Of a stretch of DNA of 64,000 bases, positions 24,663 through 33,548 are shown one piece after another. Made by a program: the position numbers and the translations under genes. This stretch comes from Bacteroidales bacterium UBA5515 (GTDB taxonomy: Bacteria > Bacteroidota > Bacteroidia > Bacteroidales > P3), in the NCBI GenBank assembly GCA_002423895.1, contig DIOL01000023.1:32032-96031 (forward strand), written 5' to 3'. The stretch's first letter is position 1, and every line of letters begins with the position of its first letter. The notes beneath the pieces are model-generated. The model was not told the DNA's origin, did no database searches, and saw only the letters and a program-made list of their open reading frames with translations.

Positions 24663-26975
24663 ATGGATATAATAGAAGAATATTTTCAAGGAGAATATAT
24701 AGTTGAGAAAAATAGAATAAAAGAAATTGATGATTTAGTTATAGATGTTTTAGAAACACTAACTAAATGTAGGCCTAATATGAAAAATGGTTATCCTTAT
24801 GTACTTTCAAATGATAAGGATGGAGGGTTTGAATCTAGTAAAAAATATTCATTTAGTACAAACTCAATGATTGTTTTTGTATTGGCAAAGCTTTCTGGAC
24901 ATATTGATATTAATTCTCCTTCATTACCATCAATAGAGTGGGATCTTAATAAGAATCAAAAAGAGAATATTAATAAAATTTATATAGATAAATATTATGA
25001 ATTGATATCTTCTGAGTGTAAAAAAATAGTTGATCGTAACAATAATCAGGATGTAATTGTTGAATCTAATTCTTTTGGAAATAATGACCCTCTTACTTTA
25101 TCATGGCTTGTTGAATTATTCAAAAAAGAGGGTGAAGAAGATGTTTTCAATGAAATAAAAGATAAGACGATAGAAATATCAAAGGCAATTATTAAGAAAT
25201 CATTTGAAGCTCCGCATTTGCCTGTATTGGATTTCAAAGATGAAAAAGATGGAAAAAAACGAAAAGCATCTAATCATATTTTCCCATTACTTAGAGTAAT
25301 ATATTTGTATAAGACTTTAATAAACAAAAATTTCTATGATAGCGAAGTTAAACCAGAAACTTCACAATTATTAATTAATTTGCAGAATAGAATTAATCAA
25401 CAAATAAGTCATTATACAATTAAAAATTCTTTGTTTGACACAGCAGAACTTGTTATGTCATTGGAATGTATATTATTATTGGATGAGAAAAAACGTGTTG
25501 ATGAAAATTTAGTAAAAAAAATATTTGAAATACTTGAAGCTAATCAAAAAAATAACCTATATTGGCGACCATTAAAACCTTTTGTGACTTCGCCTCAAGG
25601 AGATGTTTTGCTCCCTTTAAGTATTGAAGTAGCTAGTTCATTACTTAGGATTTGTAAATTATTGGAAAGGAGTAATCTGTATTTTTTCCATAATTATTTT
25701 GATATATTTAATAATTATTCTCAATGGTTACTATCTAATGTGTCACAATGTGATATTAAAGGAAAAACATATAAAGGATGGAGGTCGGAGCATGTACAAG
25801 AGCAAGATATAATTCATCCTTGGGAAACGGCTCAGGTATTAACTTATCTGATGACGTTCAAAAGTATGATACAAGAAAGAATAGCCTATAAATCATTAAA
25901 AAAGTCGGGACTTTCATGTAAAGAAATGTTTATAGGGAAAAATGATAAAAAATGGAATGATTTTTTTGATACTGGAATTAATTTAGGATATGATAATTGC
26001 TATAAAGATATATATAATAGATTCATCGAAAAAAGAGAAAAAAATGAAAAATCATCATTTTCAATGTTATTGTATGGACCTCCAGGAACTGGGAAATCTA
26101 CAATAGCTGAGCAGCTTGCAGCAAATTTAAAATGGAGATTAATAACTATTACTCCAAGCGATTTTATTAAACATGGTGAATCCGATATTGAAGGTAGAGC
26201 TAAAAATATTTTCAAAACTTTAGAAGAGCAAAAAGACTGTGTTATTCTATTTGATGAGATTGATAGATTAATTTTAGATAGAGATTCAAATTTCTATTTA
26301 AATCAAAGCGACTTCTATCAATTTATGACACCAAGCATGTTGGTGAAGTTTAAAGACCTTAGAACGAAAGAAAAATCTATCTTTATTGTAGCCACTAATT
26401 ATGAAGAAAGAATAGATTCAGCTATAAAACGAGCAGGAAGAATAGATCATAAATATCTCATAAATACATTAAATAAAGAACAACGAAAGAAATTGATAGA
26501 TAAAATAGCAGCAGAAAAAAATGTTACTAAATATATTGAGACAGCTTTAAATGATATTCTGAATCAGACATGTTTTTTTTCATATACTGAACTGCAATCC
26601 TTATTGAAGAATGCTATTTCTGAATTTCAAAATAAAAGAGCATTAAAAGATATTATTTTAGATAAAATCAAAACAAATCCACCTACCATTAAGTTGTCAA
26701 ATTATAAAAGGCGTTTTCAAGAAGATACTAAAATCATTTTTGAAAAAGTAAATGATAATGTAGAAAGAAAATTAGAAAAAATTGACTCTTCAATTTACCC
26801 GTATAAAGAATTTCTTGCATTGGTTTATTTAGCAAAAGAAGTTGATGTGACATTGAATGATGATGAAAATGAAATTATAAATAGAATCAAAAATATACCT
26901 GGATTCGATATTGAGGATTATTTTTCTAAAGACACAGAAGTATATAATTTGATTATAGATTTGTTTAAAAAATGA
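24663..26975 (+). CDS. AAA+ ATPase with large helical N-terminal region, accessory operon gene 1
   Basis: A 770-residue protein. The AAA+ module is in the C-terminal half: Walker A GPPGTGKST (472-480), Walker B VILFDEIDRL with D531/E532, sensor-1 FIVATNYEERI, and an arginine-finger-like RAGRIDHK. Residues 1-450 are helical; segments such as FDTAELVMSLECIL and HPWETAQVLTYL (near 385) recall alpha/alpha-toroid repeats, but no family was recognised. The AAA+ type resembles FtsH/Cdc48-like remodelers, not AAA_14. The stop overlaps the next gene by 4 bp (ATGA). It is the first gene of a DNA block bracketed by a duplicated sugar transferase end. The short intergenic stretch upstream has a (TA)n run near 24580-24596. 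Confidence 0.75.
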   Translation: MDIIEEYFQGEYIVEKNRIKEIDDLVIDVLETLTKCRPNMKNGYPYVLSNDKDGGFESSKKYSFSTNSMIVFVLAKLSGHIDINSPSLPSIEWDLNKNQKENINKIYIDKYYELISSECKKIVDRNNNQDVIVESNSFGNNDPLTLSWLVELFKKEGEEDVFNEIKDKTIEISKAIIKKSFEAPHLPVLDFKDEKDGKKRKASNHIFPLLRVIYLYKTLINKNFYDSEVKPETSQLLINLQNRINQQISHYTIKNSLFDTAELVMSLECILLLDEKKRVDENLVKKIFEILEANQKNNLYWRPLKPFVTSPQGDVLLPLSIEVASSLLRICKLLERSNLYFFHNYFDIFNNYSQWLLSNVSQCDIKGKTYKGWRSEHVQEQDIIHPWETAQVLTYLMTFKSMIQERIAYKSLKKSGLSCKEMFIGKNDKKWNDFFDTGINLGYDNCYKDIYNRFIEKREKNEKSSFSMLLYGPPGTGKSTIAEQLAANLKWRLITITPSDFIKHGESDIEGRAKNIFKTLEEQKDCVILFDEIDRLILDRDSNFYLNQSDFYQFMTPSMLVKFKDLRTKEKSIFIVATNYEERIDSAIKRAGRIDHKYLINTLNKEQRKKLIDKIAAEKNVTKYIETALNDILNQTCFFSYTELQSLLKNAISEFQNKRALKDIILDKIKTNPPTIKLSNYKRRFQEDTKIIFEKVNDNVERKLEKIDSSIYPYKEFLALVYLAKEVDVTLNDDENEIINRIKNIPGFDIEDYFSKDTEVYNLIIDLFKK

Positions 26976-27547
26976 TAAGCTTAAATATTACTAATAAATT
27001 AATAATTGACTCGAAAGTAATTGAAACAGTTTCTAATATAAATAATAATGCTATTTATATTTCAGCTCCGATTACCACAGGAAATGATTTTATTAATTGG
27101 TATAGTAAGAATATCGATTTATTTACAAGTGGTGAAATATATAAACATAGACATTATAATGAAATAGTAAAACCTAATTTATCTCTTATACTTAAATATT
27201 ACAATGAATTAAAATCAAAATATAATACTTCAATTATTGAACCTGCATCATTAGAAATGCCTAATTGGAGTCAAGATGAATATTTGTATTATTGGGGAGA
27301 GATAATAAAAAAAAGTATTGTAAAAATAATATTTCTCGACGGATGGAGTTATTCTAAAGGATGCTCATATGAATATTATGTTGGATTGAAAAAAGGTATT
27401 GAAATTGTAGATCAAAATCAAAATAGTATTGATAAAAAATGGGCAATAAATCAAATAAAAATAGCTATTTCAGAATACGAAAATATAGGAATAGATACAG
27501 ATTTACAAAAACAAATATTAATAGAAATACAAAATGAGTGTAAGTAA
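26972..27547 (+). CDS. nucleoside 2-deoxyribosyltransferase-like protein, accessory operon gene 2
   Basis: A 191-residue protein. AIYISAPITTG (27-37) is the first strand and loop, and LDGWSYSKGCSYEYYVGLKKGIEI (split at 122-138 and following) is the glutamate-containing motif of nucleoside 2-deoxyribosyltransferase/DUF4406 proteins, with E134 as the likely nucleophile. Relatives cleave N-glycosidic bonds of nucleosides or nucleotides and share a Rossmann-like fold with TIR and SLOG domains. It overlaps the ATPase gene by 4 bp and the next gene by 14 bp. It may be the effector or a signal-processing enzyme; that is inference. Confidence 0.65.
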   Translation: MISLNITNKLIIDSKVIETVSNINNNAIYISAPITTGNDFINWYSKNIDLFTSGEIYKHRHYNEIVKPNLSLILKYYNELKSKYNTSIIEPASLEMPNWSQDEYLYYWGEIIKKSIVKIIFLDGWSYSKGCSYEYYVGLKKGIEIVDQNQNSIDKKWAINQIKIAISEYENIGIDTDLQKQILIEIQNECK

Positions 27548-28925
27548 TATTATAAATGAATTTAGTTTAGAAGTAAAGAGAAATTTAGAATATAAAGATG
27601 AAGTACTTAATTATATTGCAGATTCATTTAATGTAGCCCAGTTTGTTAGTTTTACTCCTTATGAATTAATTCCAAGATATTCTAGGATATTTGGATTGTC
27701 TCCAAATGAAATATGTGAAACTATTGAAAAAACACTTGAGCTATTAATTAATAATTCTCAAGAAAAGTCTATTAATATACGTACTTTTAAACAAGGTGTA
27801 TCTAAAGGTAATCCTTTTTATTATGGGATTAAACATGTAAATGAAGCTCAAGAATTATTGACTAAACTTGCAAATGATGGATATTATACAATTGTAAATG
27901 AAACTATTGATATTGACGATGGAGGTGTTTCTGGTGTAGTAATGAATGATGTTATTGAATTTTCTCCTAATGATACTCCTAAATGTGTTGAGAAACCTGG
28001 TTTTTGTTCTCTCCCACGTGAATTAGGTGTTAATATCTTAAATACGGTTTATGGCTTTAATCCAAATTTAAACTTTAAAAATGAATTACGTGTAGAATTT
28101 AGTATACATCCAAAAAGAAGAGGATTCCAAAACACACATACTATTATTTGGGAAGTTGAAGAAGGACATAAATATACAACAGATTTTGATATAAGTTGGC
28201 CAAATAATTTTAGTAGATTTATTGGTGATAAAGCTTTTGGACTACTAATAGCAGATGCTTTTGGTGCTAATGTGCCAAAATCTACATTAATATCACGTAA
28301 TATTAAGCCATTTGTTTTTGGAAAAGATACTGGTATTTCAGAAATATGGTTAAGGACTTGTCCGTTTGAAAAGATGCCTGGGAAATTTCCTACTTACTTT
28401 GGATGGAGAGATCCATTTGCTTTAATGTCAAATAAAGATTTAGATCCTGTAGTTTCAATACTGTCCCAACATAGTGTTGATGCTATATATTCAGGAGCAG
28501 CAGTCCCTTCAAAAAAGGATTTAATAATTGAAGGAGTTGATAGTTTTGGAGATGCTTTTATGGTTGGTAAGGCTTCCCCTGTAGATATTCCAATAAATGT
28601 TAAATATATGATTCATGAAATATATTTCTTATTAAAGAATCAATTAGGTGAAGTAAACTTTGAATGGGTTTATGATGGAAATAATGTTTGGATAGTACAA
28701 TTATCGAAAAGTGCAATCATATCAACTTCAAAAATTATTTATCCTGGGAAAGTTGATAGATATATACAATTTTATGTTAAAGAAGGTCTTGAGTCACTTC
28801 GTGAAATTCTTAAAACGATTGATAATAAAACTGGTATTGAATTAATTGGAAATATTGGAATTACAAGTCATTTTGGAGATATATTAAGAAATGCTCATAT
28901 TCCATCTAAATTAAAACGTGAATAA
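27534..28925 (+). CDS. PEP synthase (PPDK N-terminal)-like ATP-binding protein, accessory operon gene 3
   Basis: A 463-residue protein. Segments LRVEFSIHPKRRGF (about 184-197) and NFEWVYDGNNVWIVQLS near residue 390 resemble the ATP-grasp half of phosphoenolpyruvate synthase or pyruvate phosphate dikinase (FSIHP, and the EWxxD...Q signature). The phosphohistidine and PEP domains are absent, so it is not a full dikinase. It is cotranscribed with the deoxyribosyltransferase-like gene (14-bp overlap). It may phosphorylate a nucleotide or protein. Family call moderate, role unknown. Confidence 0.5.
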   Translation: MSVSNIINEFSLEVKRNLEYKDEVLNYIADSFNVAQFVSFTPYELIPRYSRIFGLSPNEICETIEKTLELLINNSQEKSINIRTFKQGVSKGNPFYYGIKHVNEAQELLTKLANDGYYTIVNETIDIDDGGVSGVVMNDVIEFSPNDTPKCVEKPGFCSLPRELGVNILNTVYGFNPNLNFKNELRVEFSIHPKRRGFQNTHTIIWEVEEGHKYTTDFDISWPNNFSRFIGDKAFGLLIADAFGANVPKSTLISRNIKPFVFGKDTGISEIWLRTCPFEKMPGKFPTYFGWRDPFALMSNKDLDPVVSILSQHSVDAIYSGAAVPSKKDLIIEGVDSFGDAFMVGKASPVDIPINVKYMIHEIYFLLKNQLGEVNFEWVYDGNNVWIVQLSKSAIISTSKIIYPGKVDRYIQFYVKEGLESLREILKTIDNKTGIELIGNIGITSHFGDILRNAHIPSKLKRE

Positions 28926-28929
28926 TATA

Positions 28930-29126
28930 TAGAATTCAGCAGACAATATGTTCAACCTCATAAAGGAGAATTAGAGAAATGGTATTTTAATAATCGCTCA
29001 CTATATGTTGATTTTATGATTATCTTTCTTACAGTTTGGGTAATTCTTTTCCCAAAGAGCGATTTGGTTTATAAGGTTTTTCCTAGTTTGCCACAATTAA
29101 ACAAAGAGATTTTTAAAGGGGAATAA
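28930..29126 (+). pseudogene. duplicated 3' fragment of the sugar transferase gene
   Basis: An open frame from 28932 encodes 64 residues that match residues about 162-225 of the protein at 23860 (EFSRQYVQPHKGELEKWYF and on, ending in FPSLPQLNKEIFKGE) with an authentic-looking stop. It has no start codon or membrane segment. Homology starts 5 bp after the stop of the PEP-synthase-like gene. It marks the right edge of the inserted operon and may be the original 3' end of the gene or a piece carried by the incoming DNA. Confidence 0.9.
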
Positions 29127-29182
29127 TTAACTCAGTAACTCTGAGGAGTTGTGTTGTTTGGTTTTTATTCCGCAATATTGAT

Positions 29183-29218
29183 AAGCGTTTTACTTTTTTG
29201 TGGAACGCTTATTTTTGT
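29183..29218 (+). terminator. rho-independent terminator
   Basis: Stem AAGCGTT (29183-29189) with AACGCTT (29204-29210), then ATTTTTGTTTTT. It follows the truncated sugar transferase and so is probably the original terminator of the polysaccharide operon. Confidence 0.7.
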
Positions 29219-29220
29219 TT

Positions 29221-29640
29221 TTTGTCCACAGATTCTTTTATTTTTTTGTCCACTAATTGCACAGATTTTGTTGCTTTGCTTGTTTCCCCTTTAGGGGTTA
29301 GGGGTAAAAAATCATAGTTTGACATTAAATCAGTTTTATCTTAGTTTAAGACTTTTTTCTTACTTACTTTTCTCTTGATAGAAAAGTAACAAAAGATCAA
29401 GACTGTTCAAATTTGGCTATTCCATAAATTTTAAAACTAAAAGTTTATAAACTCACTTCGCTCAGACAGTATAAACTTTCTTTACGTTTTAAAACTTCTT
29501 CCATTTAACGCCAAATTCAAAATGTCGGTTTTAAAGATAAAATTTCTTCTGATTCATTCCCCTTTAGGGGTTAGGGGTAATTAAAGTGAAAAACTATAAG
29601 TGAAGAGTGAAAAATTAAAAATTACAATTTTCCAATTAAT
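29221..29640. repeat. cluster of dispersed repeats (families B, C and E)
   Basis: No coding signal. It holds family B arms (TTTGTCCACAGATT at 29221 and a partial one at 29246), two copies of family C (CCCCTTTAGGGGTTAGGGGT near 29288 and 29562), and an inverted family E copy at about 29361-29452 matching 1-167 including its spacer. These words recur across the window. Confidence 0.75.
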
Positions 29641-29654
29641 AAATCCTTTGTGAA

Positions 29655-29760
29655 GCAACATCAAATTTTGTAAGTATCCCTATATTTGGGACAAAAATTA
29701 TTACTTGATGCCCTGTAATTGGGACAAAATTCTTGTGATGTTGCCCTTGTTATGTTACAA
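29655..29760. repeat. tandem repeats with a 33-bp period upstream of the AAA_14 gene
   Basis: The word GGGACAAAAATT/GGGACAAAATTC starts at 29688 and 29721, and weaker copies GCAACATC and GTTACAAA stand at 29655 and 29754, all 33 bp apart. Half-sites TGATGCCCT and TGTTGCCCT are 33 bp apart too. The array ends at the promoter at 29766, a likely operator. Confidence 0.8.
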
Positions 29761-29765
29761 ATGTG

Positions 29766-29773
29766 TATATTTG
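29766..29773 (+). promoter_or_regulatory. Bacteroidota-type promoter -7 box (TATATTTG)
   Basis: TATATTTGC lies 26 bp upstream of the ATG at 29799, right after the 33-bp array. Confidence 0.6.
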
Positions 29774-29798
29774 CATTTGATTTTTAATGGATTGATTT

Positions 29799-31142
29799 AT
29801 GTTTAAGAGAGATATTCTTGATGACTTAAGACTTTGGGCTTCTAAACCTAACAGGAAACCTCTTGTTTTAAGGGGTGCTCGTCAGGTGGGTAAAACTACT
29901 GTTGTTAATTATTTTGGAAAGGATTTTGATAATTTTCTTAATGTTAATTTGGAAGATAGGATAGCTTCTGCCATTTTTGAGTCTTCCAATTCTATTAATG
30001 ACCTAATTATTGATTTGTTTGCTTTTAAGGGTATTCAAAGGAAAAATGGTCGAACATTAATATTTATTGATGAAATTCAAAATTCTCCTAAGGCTGTAGC
30101 TCGTTTACGTTATTTTTATGAGGAAATGCCAGAGGTTTTTGTTATTGCTGCTGGTTCTTTGCTGGAGAGTTTGATTGATATTCATATTTCTTTTCCTGTT
30201 GGTAGGGTAGAATATATGGCTATTCATCCTTTCTCTTTTCGTGAGTTTATGGTTGCTGAGGGTAATGAAATGTTAAGGCAAAGAATTTCTGATTCTCCAA
30301 CTTCATCAATTGTTTTTCATGATAAATTGATTTCGTCTTTTAATCGCTATGCTTTAATTGGGGGAATGCCTGAAATTGTAAAATCTTATTTTATTAATCA
30401 GGATATTGTTTCACTTGCTGATATTTATGAGTCATTATTGCAAGGTTATTGGGATGATATTGAAAAATATGCTTCAAACAGGACTCAAATGGAGGTTATT
30501 AGATATATTTTGACTTCAGGGTGGGCTATGGCTGGTCAATCTATTAAATTTAATGGTTTTGCTGGTTCTGAATATAAATCAAGAGAAATGGGAGAGGCTT
30601 TTCGTACTTTAGAGAAGGCTATGCTTTTAGAATTAGTTTATCCAATTACTCAAACTTGTTTGCCTGTTTTGCCTGAAAGAAAACGTTCTCCTAAGCTTAT
30701 TTGGTTAGATTCTGGTTTAGTTAACTATGCTGCCAATATTCAAAAAGAGGTGTTTGGGGCAAAAGATATATTAGATGCTTGGAGAGGACATTTAGCTGAA
30801 CATATTATTGCTCAAGAGTTATTGACTTTATCTAATAGGGTAAGTAATAAAAGATTCTTTTGGACAAGGGCTAAGGCTAATTCGAGTGCAGAGGTTGATT
30901 TTATTTTTAATTATGATTCTCATATAATTCCTATTGAAGTTAAAACTGGTCATAATTCACATCTGCGTTCATTACATTCTTTTGTTGATAATAGTGAAGA
31001 TTGTAGGTTGGGTGTTCGTGTTTGGTCTGAGCCATATTCTGTTGATAAGGTTAAAACGATAAGTGGAAAAGAGTTTAAATTATTGAATATTCCTTTTTAT
31101 TTGTTTGGCTTTTTACCAAAAATATTAGAGATGGAATTTTAA
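29799..31142 (+). CDS. AAA_14/DUF4143 ATPase
   Basis: A 447-residue protein: Walker A LRGARQVGKTT (24-34), Walker B TLIFIDEIQNSP (about 85-96), sensor region VIAAGSLLES, and a C-terminal DUF4143 domain ending in a PD-(D/E)xK-like core AEVDFIFNYD...IPIEVKTG. Widespread in Bacteroidota; role unknown, possibly in DNA or defence functions. It stands alone, with its own promoter and the 33-bp array, between the AAA+ operon and the AbiE pair. Complete by length. Confidence 0.9.
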   Translation: MFKRDILDDLRLWASKPNRKPLVLRGARQVGKTTVVNYFGKDFDNFLNVNLEDRIASAIFESSNSINDLIIDLFAFKGIQRKNGRTLIFIDEIQNSPKAVARLRYFYEEMPEVFVIAAGSLLESLIDIHISFPVGRVEYMAIHPFSFREFMVAEGNEMLRQRISDSPTSSIVFHDKLISSFNRYALIGGMPEIVKSYFINQDIVSLADIYESLLQGYWDDIEKYASNRTQMEVIRYILTSGWAMAGQSIKFNGFAGSEYKSREMGEAFRTLEKAMLLELVYPITQTCLPVLPERKRSPKLIWLDSGLVNYAANIQKEVFGAKDILDAWRGHLAEHIIAQELLTLSNRVSNKRFFWTRAKANSSAEVDFIFNYDSHIIPIEVKTGHNSHLRSLHSFVDNSEDCRLGVRVWSEPYSVDKVKTISGKEFKLLNIPFYLFGFLPKILEMEF

Positions 31143-31393
31143 ATTGTTCTTGTTTTATTTTTAAATTGTTGTTTGTCTGAATCAGGATTATTCAAGATTA
31201 GAGGATTCTTGCAAGGGCAAGCGACTAAAGTCGATTATATAGGATTTTGCCGCTTTGCGTCATTCCCCTTTAGGAGTTAGGGGTGGTATTAATGGTTAAT
31301 TATGAATGATTAATGGTTAATTCTTTATTCTTCCCCTTTAGGGGTTAGGGGTGAATAAAGTGAAAAGATAAAAGTGGAGTGTAGGGAGCGATG
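31143..31393. other. intergenic region with family A and C repeats
   Basis: No gene is seen. It holds a family A element in inverted orientation (GTCTGAATCAGGATT near 31173-31187, with further family words to about 31250) and two family C copies (near 31264 and 31333). Confidence 0.6.
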
Positions 31394-31499
31394 TGCAAAA
31401 AGTTGTAAATTTCTATTGACATAGGTGGAAAAAAGTTGTATTATTCTGATGTAAATACTGGAAATAAGTTGTAAAAGATTTTTAATTTTCTGCTAACAT
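31394..31499. repeat. tandem repeats with a 33-bp period upstream of abiEi
   Basis: AGTTGTA starts at 31401, 31434 and 31467, exactly 33 bp apart, each within GGAAAAAAGTTGTA-like context and followed by AT-rich sequence containing CT-GA/CTAACATAGG words; a GGGACAAAATG word follows at 31495, recalling the array at 29655. Likely operator sites; the period equals that upstream of the AAA_14 gene. Confidence 0.8.
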
Positions 31500-31642
31500 A
31501 GGGACAAAATGTCCTCAGGTATCAATGATTGTAGAAAATTATTGCCTCTCAGAATGCATAAACAATTTTATCAATAAAAGAAGATGAAAATAATAAGTGG
31601 TTAGGTATAATATAGATTTATGAATTTATTTTGTTTTTATTG

Positions 31643-31672
31643 TTTGAAGTTACGTGTTTTTCCGTATCTTTG
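31643..31672 (+). promoter_or_regulatory. Bacteroidota-type promoter for abiE
   Basis: TTTG at 31643-31646, an 18-bp spacer, and TATCTTTG at 31665-31672, 19 bp before the ATG at 31691. Confidence 0.65.
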
Positions 31673-31690
31673 CGGCTAAATTAAAATATT

Positions 31691-32458
31691 ATGAAGAAAT
31701 ATTTGGGTGTACTTCATCAGAAAAAGATATTTACTTTAAATGATGTTGTTGGATTAACTAATAATGTTAACTCAGCAAAGGATTTACTCCAAAATTACAA
31801 AAAACAAAATCTGATTATACAAATTAGAAGGAATTTATATAGTGTCTGTGATTTGGCTACTGGAGTTACAGTGGCAAATAAGTTTGAGATTGCTAGTAAT
31901 ATTTCTTCTTCTTCATATATTTCCTATCGTTCTGCATTTGAATATTATGGTATTGCTCACCAAATATATTATGATATTTATATTTCAAGCTGTTCTCGGT
32001 TTAATAGTTTTGATTTTGAAAATATTCAATATTTTTACTCTAAGTCTATAATTGATTTAGGCGTGGAAACTCCGAGTATGGATTCTCTTGTAAGGGTTAC
32101 TAATTTAGAAAGAACTATTGTTGATTGTATTGATCGCATTGATCGTGCTGGAGGGATTGAGGAGCTGGTTCATTGTCTGAGTTTGATTGGATATCTTAAT
32201 GAAAATAAATTGCTTGAGTATTTAGCTGTCTATAATAAATCTATTCTTTATAAGAAAGTAGGTTTTGTACTTGAGCCTTTTAAAGAGAAATTGAAATTAA
32301 GTAATGATTTTATTGAGCTTTGTGCACAGAATGGCAAAAAACATATTGGTTATCTTACAGACAAGAATGAATCTAATTTTTTTCATAATTCTTGGAATAT
32401 CTATGCTCCAAAGAATATTTTATCTTACTTAGAACAAGGTAATAATGAGCTTGTATAG
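31691..32458 (+). CDS. AbiEi-family antitoxin of a type IV toxin-antitoxin pair
   Basis: A 255-residue protein with an N-terminal winged-helix segment (FTLNDVVGLTNNVNSAKDLL, then a QIRRNLYSV wing) and the middle AbiEi pattern (SSYISYRSAFEYYGI, then VTNLERTIVDCIDR). AbiEi proteins repress their own operon and neutralise the AbiEii nucleotidyltransferase without direct binding. The gene overlaps the toxin by 14 bp. The 33-bp direct repeats upstream may be its operator, although classical AbiEi binds inverted repeats. Confidence 0.85.
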   Translation: MKKYLGVLHQKKIFTLNDVVGLTNNVNSAKDLLQNYKKQNLIIQIRRNLYSVCDLATGVTVANKFEIASNISSSSYISYRSAFEYYGIAHQIYYDIYISSCSRFNSFDFENIQYFYSKSIIDLGVETPSMDSLVRVTNLERTIVDCIDRIDRAGGIEELVHCLSLIGYLNENKLLEYLAVYNKSILYKKVGFVLEPFKEKLKLSNDFIELCAQNGKKHIGYLTDKNESNFFHNSWNIYAPKNILSYLEQGNNELV

Positions 32459-33389
32459 TAAAAAAGATTTAGATGCTATTTCTAAAAACAATGGTTTTAT
32501 TAGAGATAATTTAGAAAAAGTATATAGGCTTATTGAGGTTCTGAAATATATTAACTTAAATCCTCTTTTGTCTGATGCTTTGGTTTTAAAAGGTGGTACT
32601 TCTATTAATTTGATTGTATTTGATATGCCAAGATTATCAGTTGATATTGATTTGGATTTTAATATTGAGACTTCAAAAGAGGAAATGCTCTTATATAGAG
32701 AGAAAATAAATGATGATATTAAAGGTTATATGAGATTGCAGGGCTATGTTTTGAATAGTAATTCTAAAAATCCACACTCTTTAGACTCATGGGTTTTTAA
32801 TTATCAAAACTCCGTAGGTAATAGAGATAATATTAAAATTGAGATTAATTATTCTATGAGGAATCATATTTATCCTCCTGTTGTTTCAAACTCTAATATT
32901 AGTTTTCTTCCTTCTTTTAATGTGAAAACTTTATCTTTTTTAGAATTATTTGGAGGAAAGATTAAGGCTTTGATTGAAAGAACAGCACCTCGAGATCTTT
33001 ATGATGTGAATAATATGATTGTAAATAATGTTTTTTGTGAGGATGATTTAGATTCCTTACGAAAGGTTATAATTTTTTACTTGACAATAGGTGGTAGCGA
33101 TAAATGTAAAACTCATTATAATTTTAATTCAATTGATAACTTAGGATATAAACAAATTAGAGATAATCTTATACCTATGCTTAGAAAATCAGAGCATTTT
33201 GATTTTGAAAGAACAAAAGCAAATGTTAAAGATTTTCTTATTAAGCTTATGAATTTTGACGATAGAGAGATTAGATATATTGAGGAGTTTAATAATAAGC
33301 ATTATAAACCTGAATTACTTTTTAATGATAGTATAGTATTAGATAGAATTAGGTTGCATCCTATGGCAATTTGGAAAACAAGAGTATAA
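32445..33389 (+). CDS. AbiEii-family nucleotidyltransferase toxin
   Basis: A 314-residue nucleotidyltransferase: LKGGTSINL with GGTS at 50-53, then SVDIDLDF with D67 and D69 as metal ligands, and a later conserved lysine region FGGKIKALIERTAPRDLYDV. AbiEii toxins add nucleotides to tRNA acceptor ends and arrest growth, protecting against phage. It overlaps the antitoxin gene by 14 bp. Full length. Confidence 0.9.
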   Translation: MSLYSKKDLDAISKNNGFIRDNLEKVYRLIEVLKYINLNPLLSDALVLKGGTSINLIVFDMPRLSVDIDLDFNIETSKEEMLLYREKINDDIKGYMRLQGYVLNSNSKNPHSLDSWVFNYQNSVGNRDNIKIEINYSMRNHIYPPVVSNSNISFLPSFNVKTLSFLELFGGKIKALIERTAPRDLYDVNNMIVNNVFCEDDLDSLRKVIIFYLTIGGSDKCKTHYNFNSIDNLGYKQIRDNLIPMLRKSEHFDFERTKANVKDFLIKLMNFDDREIRYIEEFNNKHYKPELLFNDSIVLDRIRLHPMAIWKTRV

Positions 33390-33393
33390 TTAT

Positions 33394-33500
33394 TTTTGTC
33401 CACGAATTACACGGATTCTTGCTTTGGCAAGCGGCAAGCCAATAAGCACGAATTTATTTGCCGCTTTGAGTCATTCCCCTTTAGGGGTTAGGGGTTAATA
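33394..33500. repeat. dispersed repeats B and C between abiEii and gmd
   Basis: TTTGTCCACGAATTACACGG (family B left arm, variant), a word GGCAAGCGGCAAGCC shared with 3742 and 31213 contexts, and CCCCTTTAGGGGTTAGGGG (family C) at about 33478-33497. No gene. Confidence 0.6.
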
Positions 33501-33548
33501 AAGTGAAAAACTAAAAGTTAAAAGTGATAATTAAAACAAAAAAATAAT

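Noticed and set aside
29246..29290. Second small gene after the sugar transferase fragment
   Set aside because: Only repeat arms and T-rich sequence; all frames close quickly.
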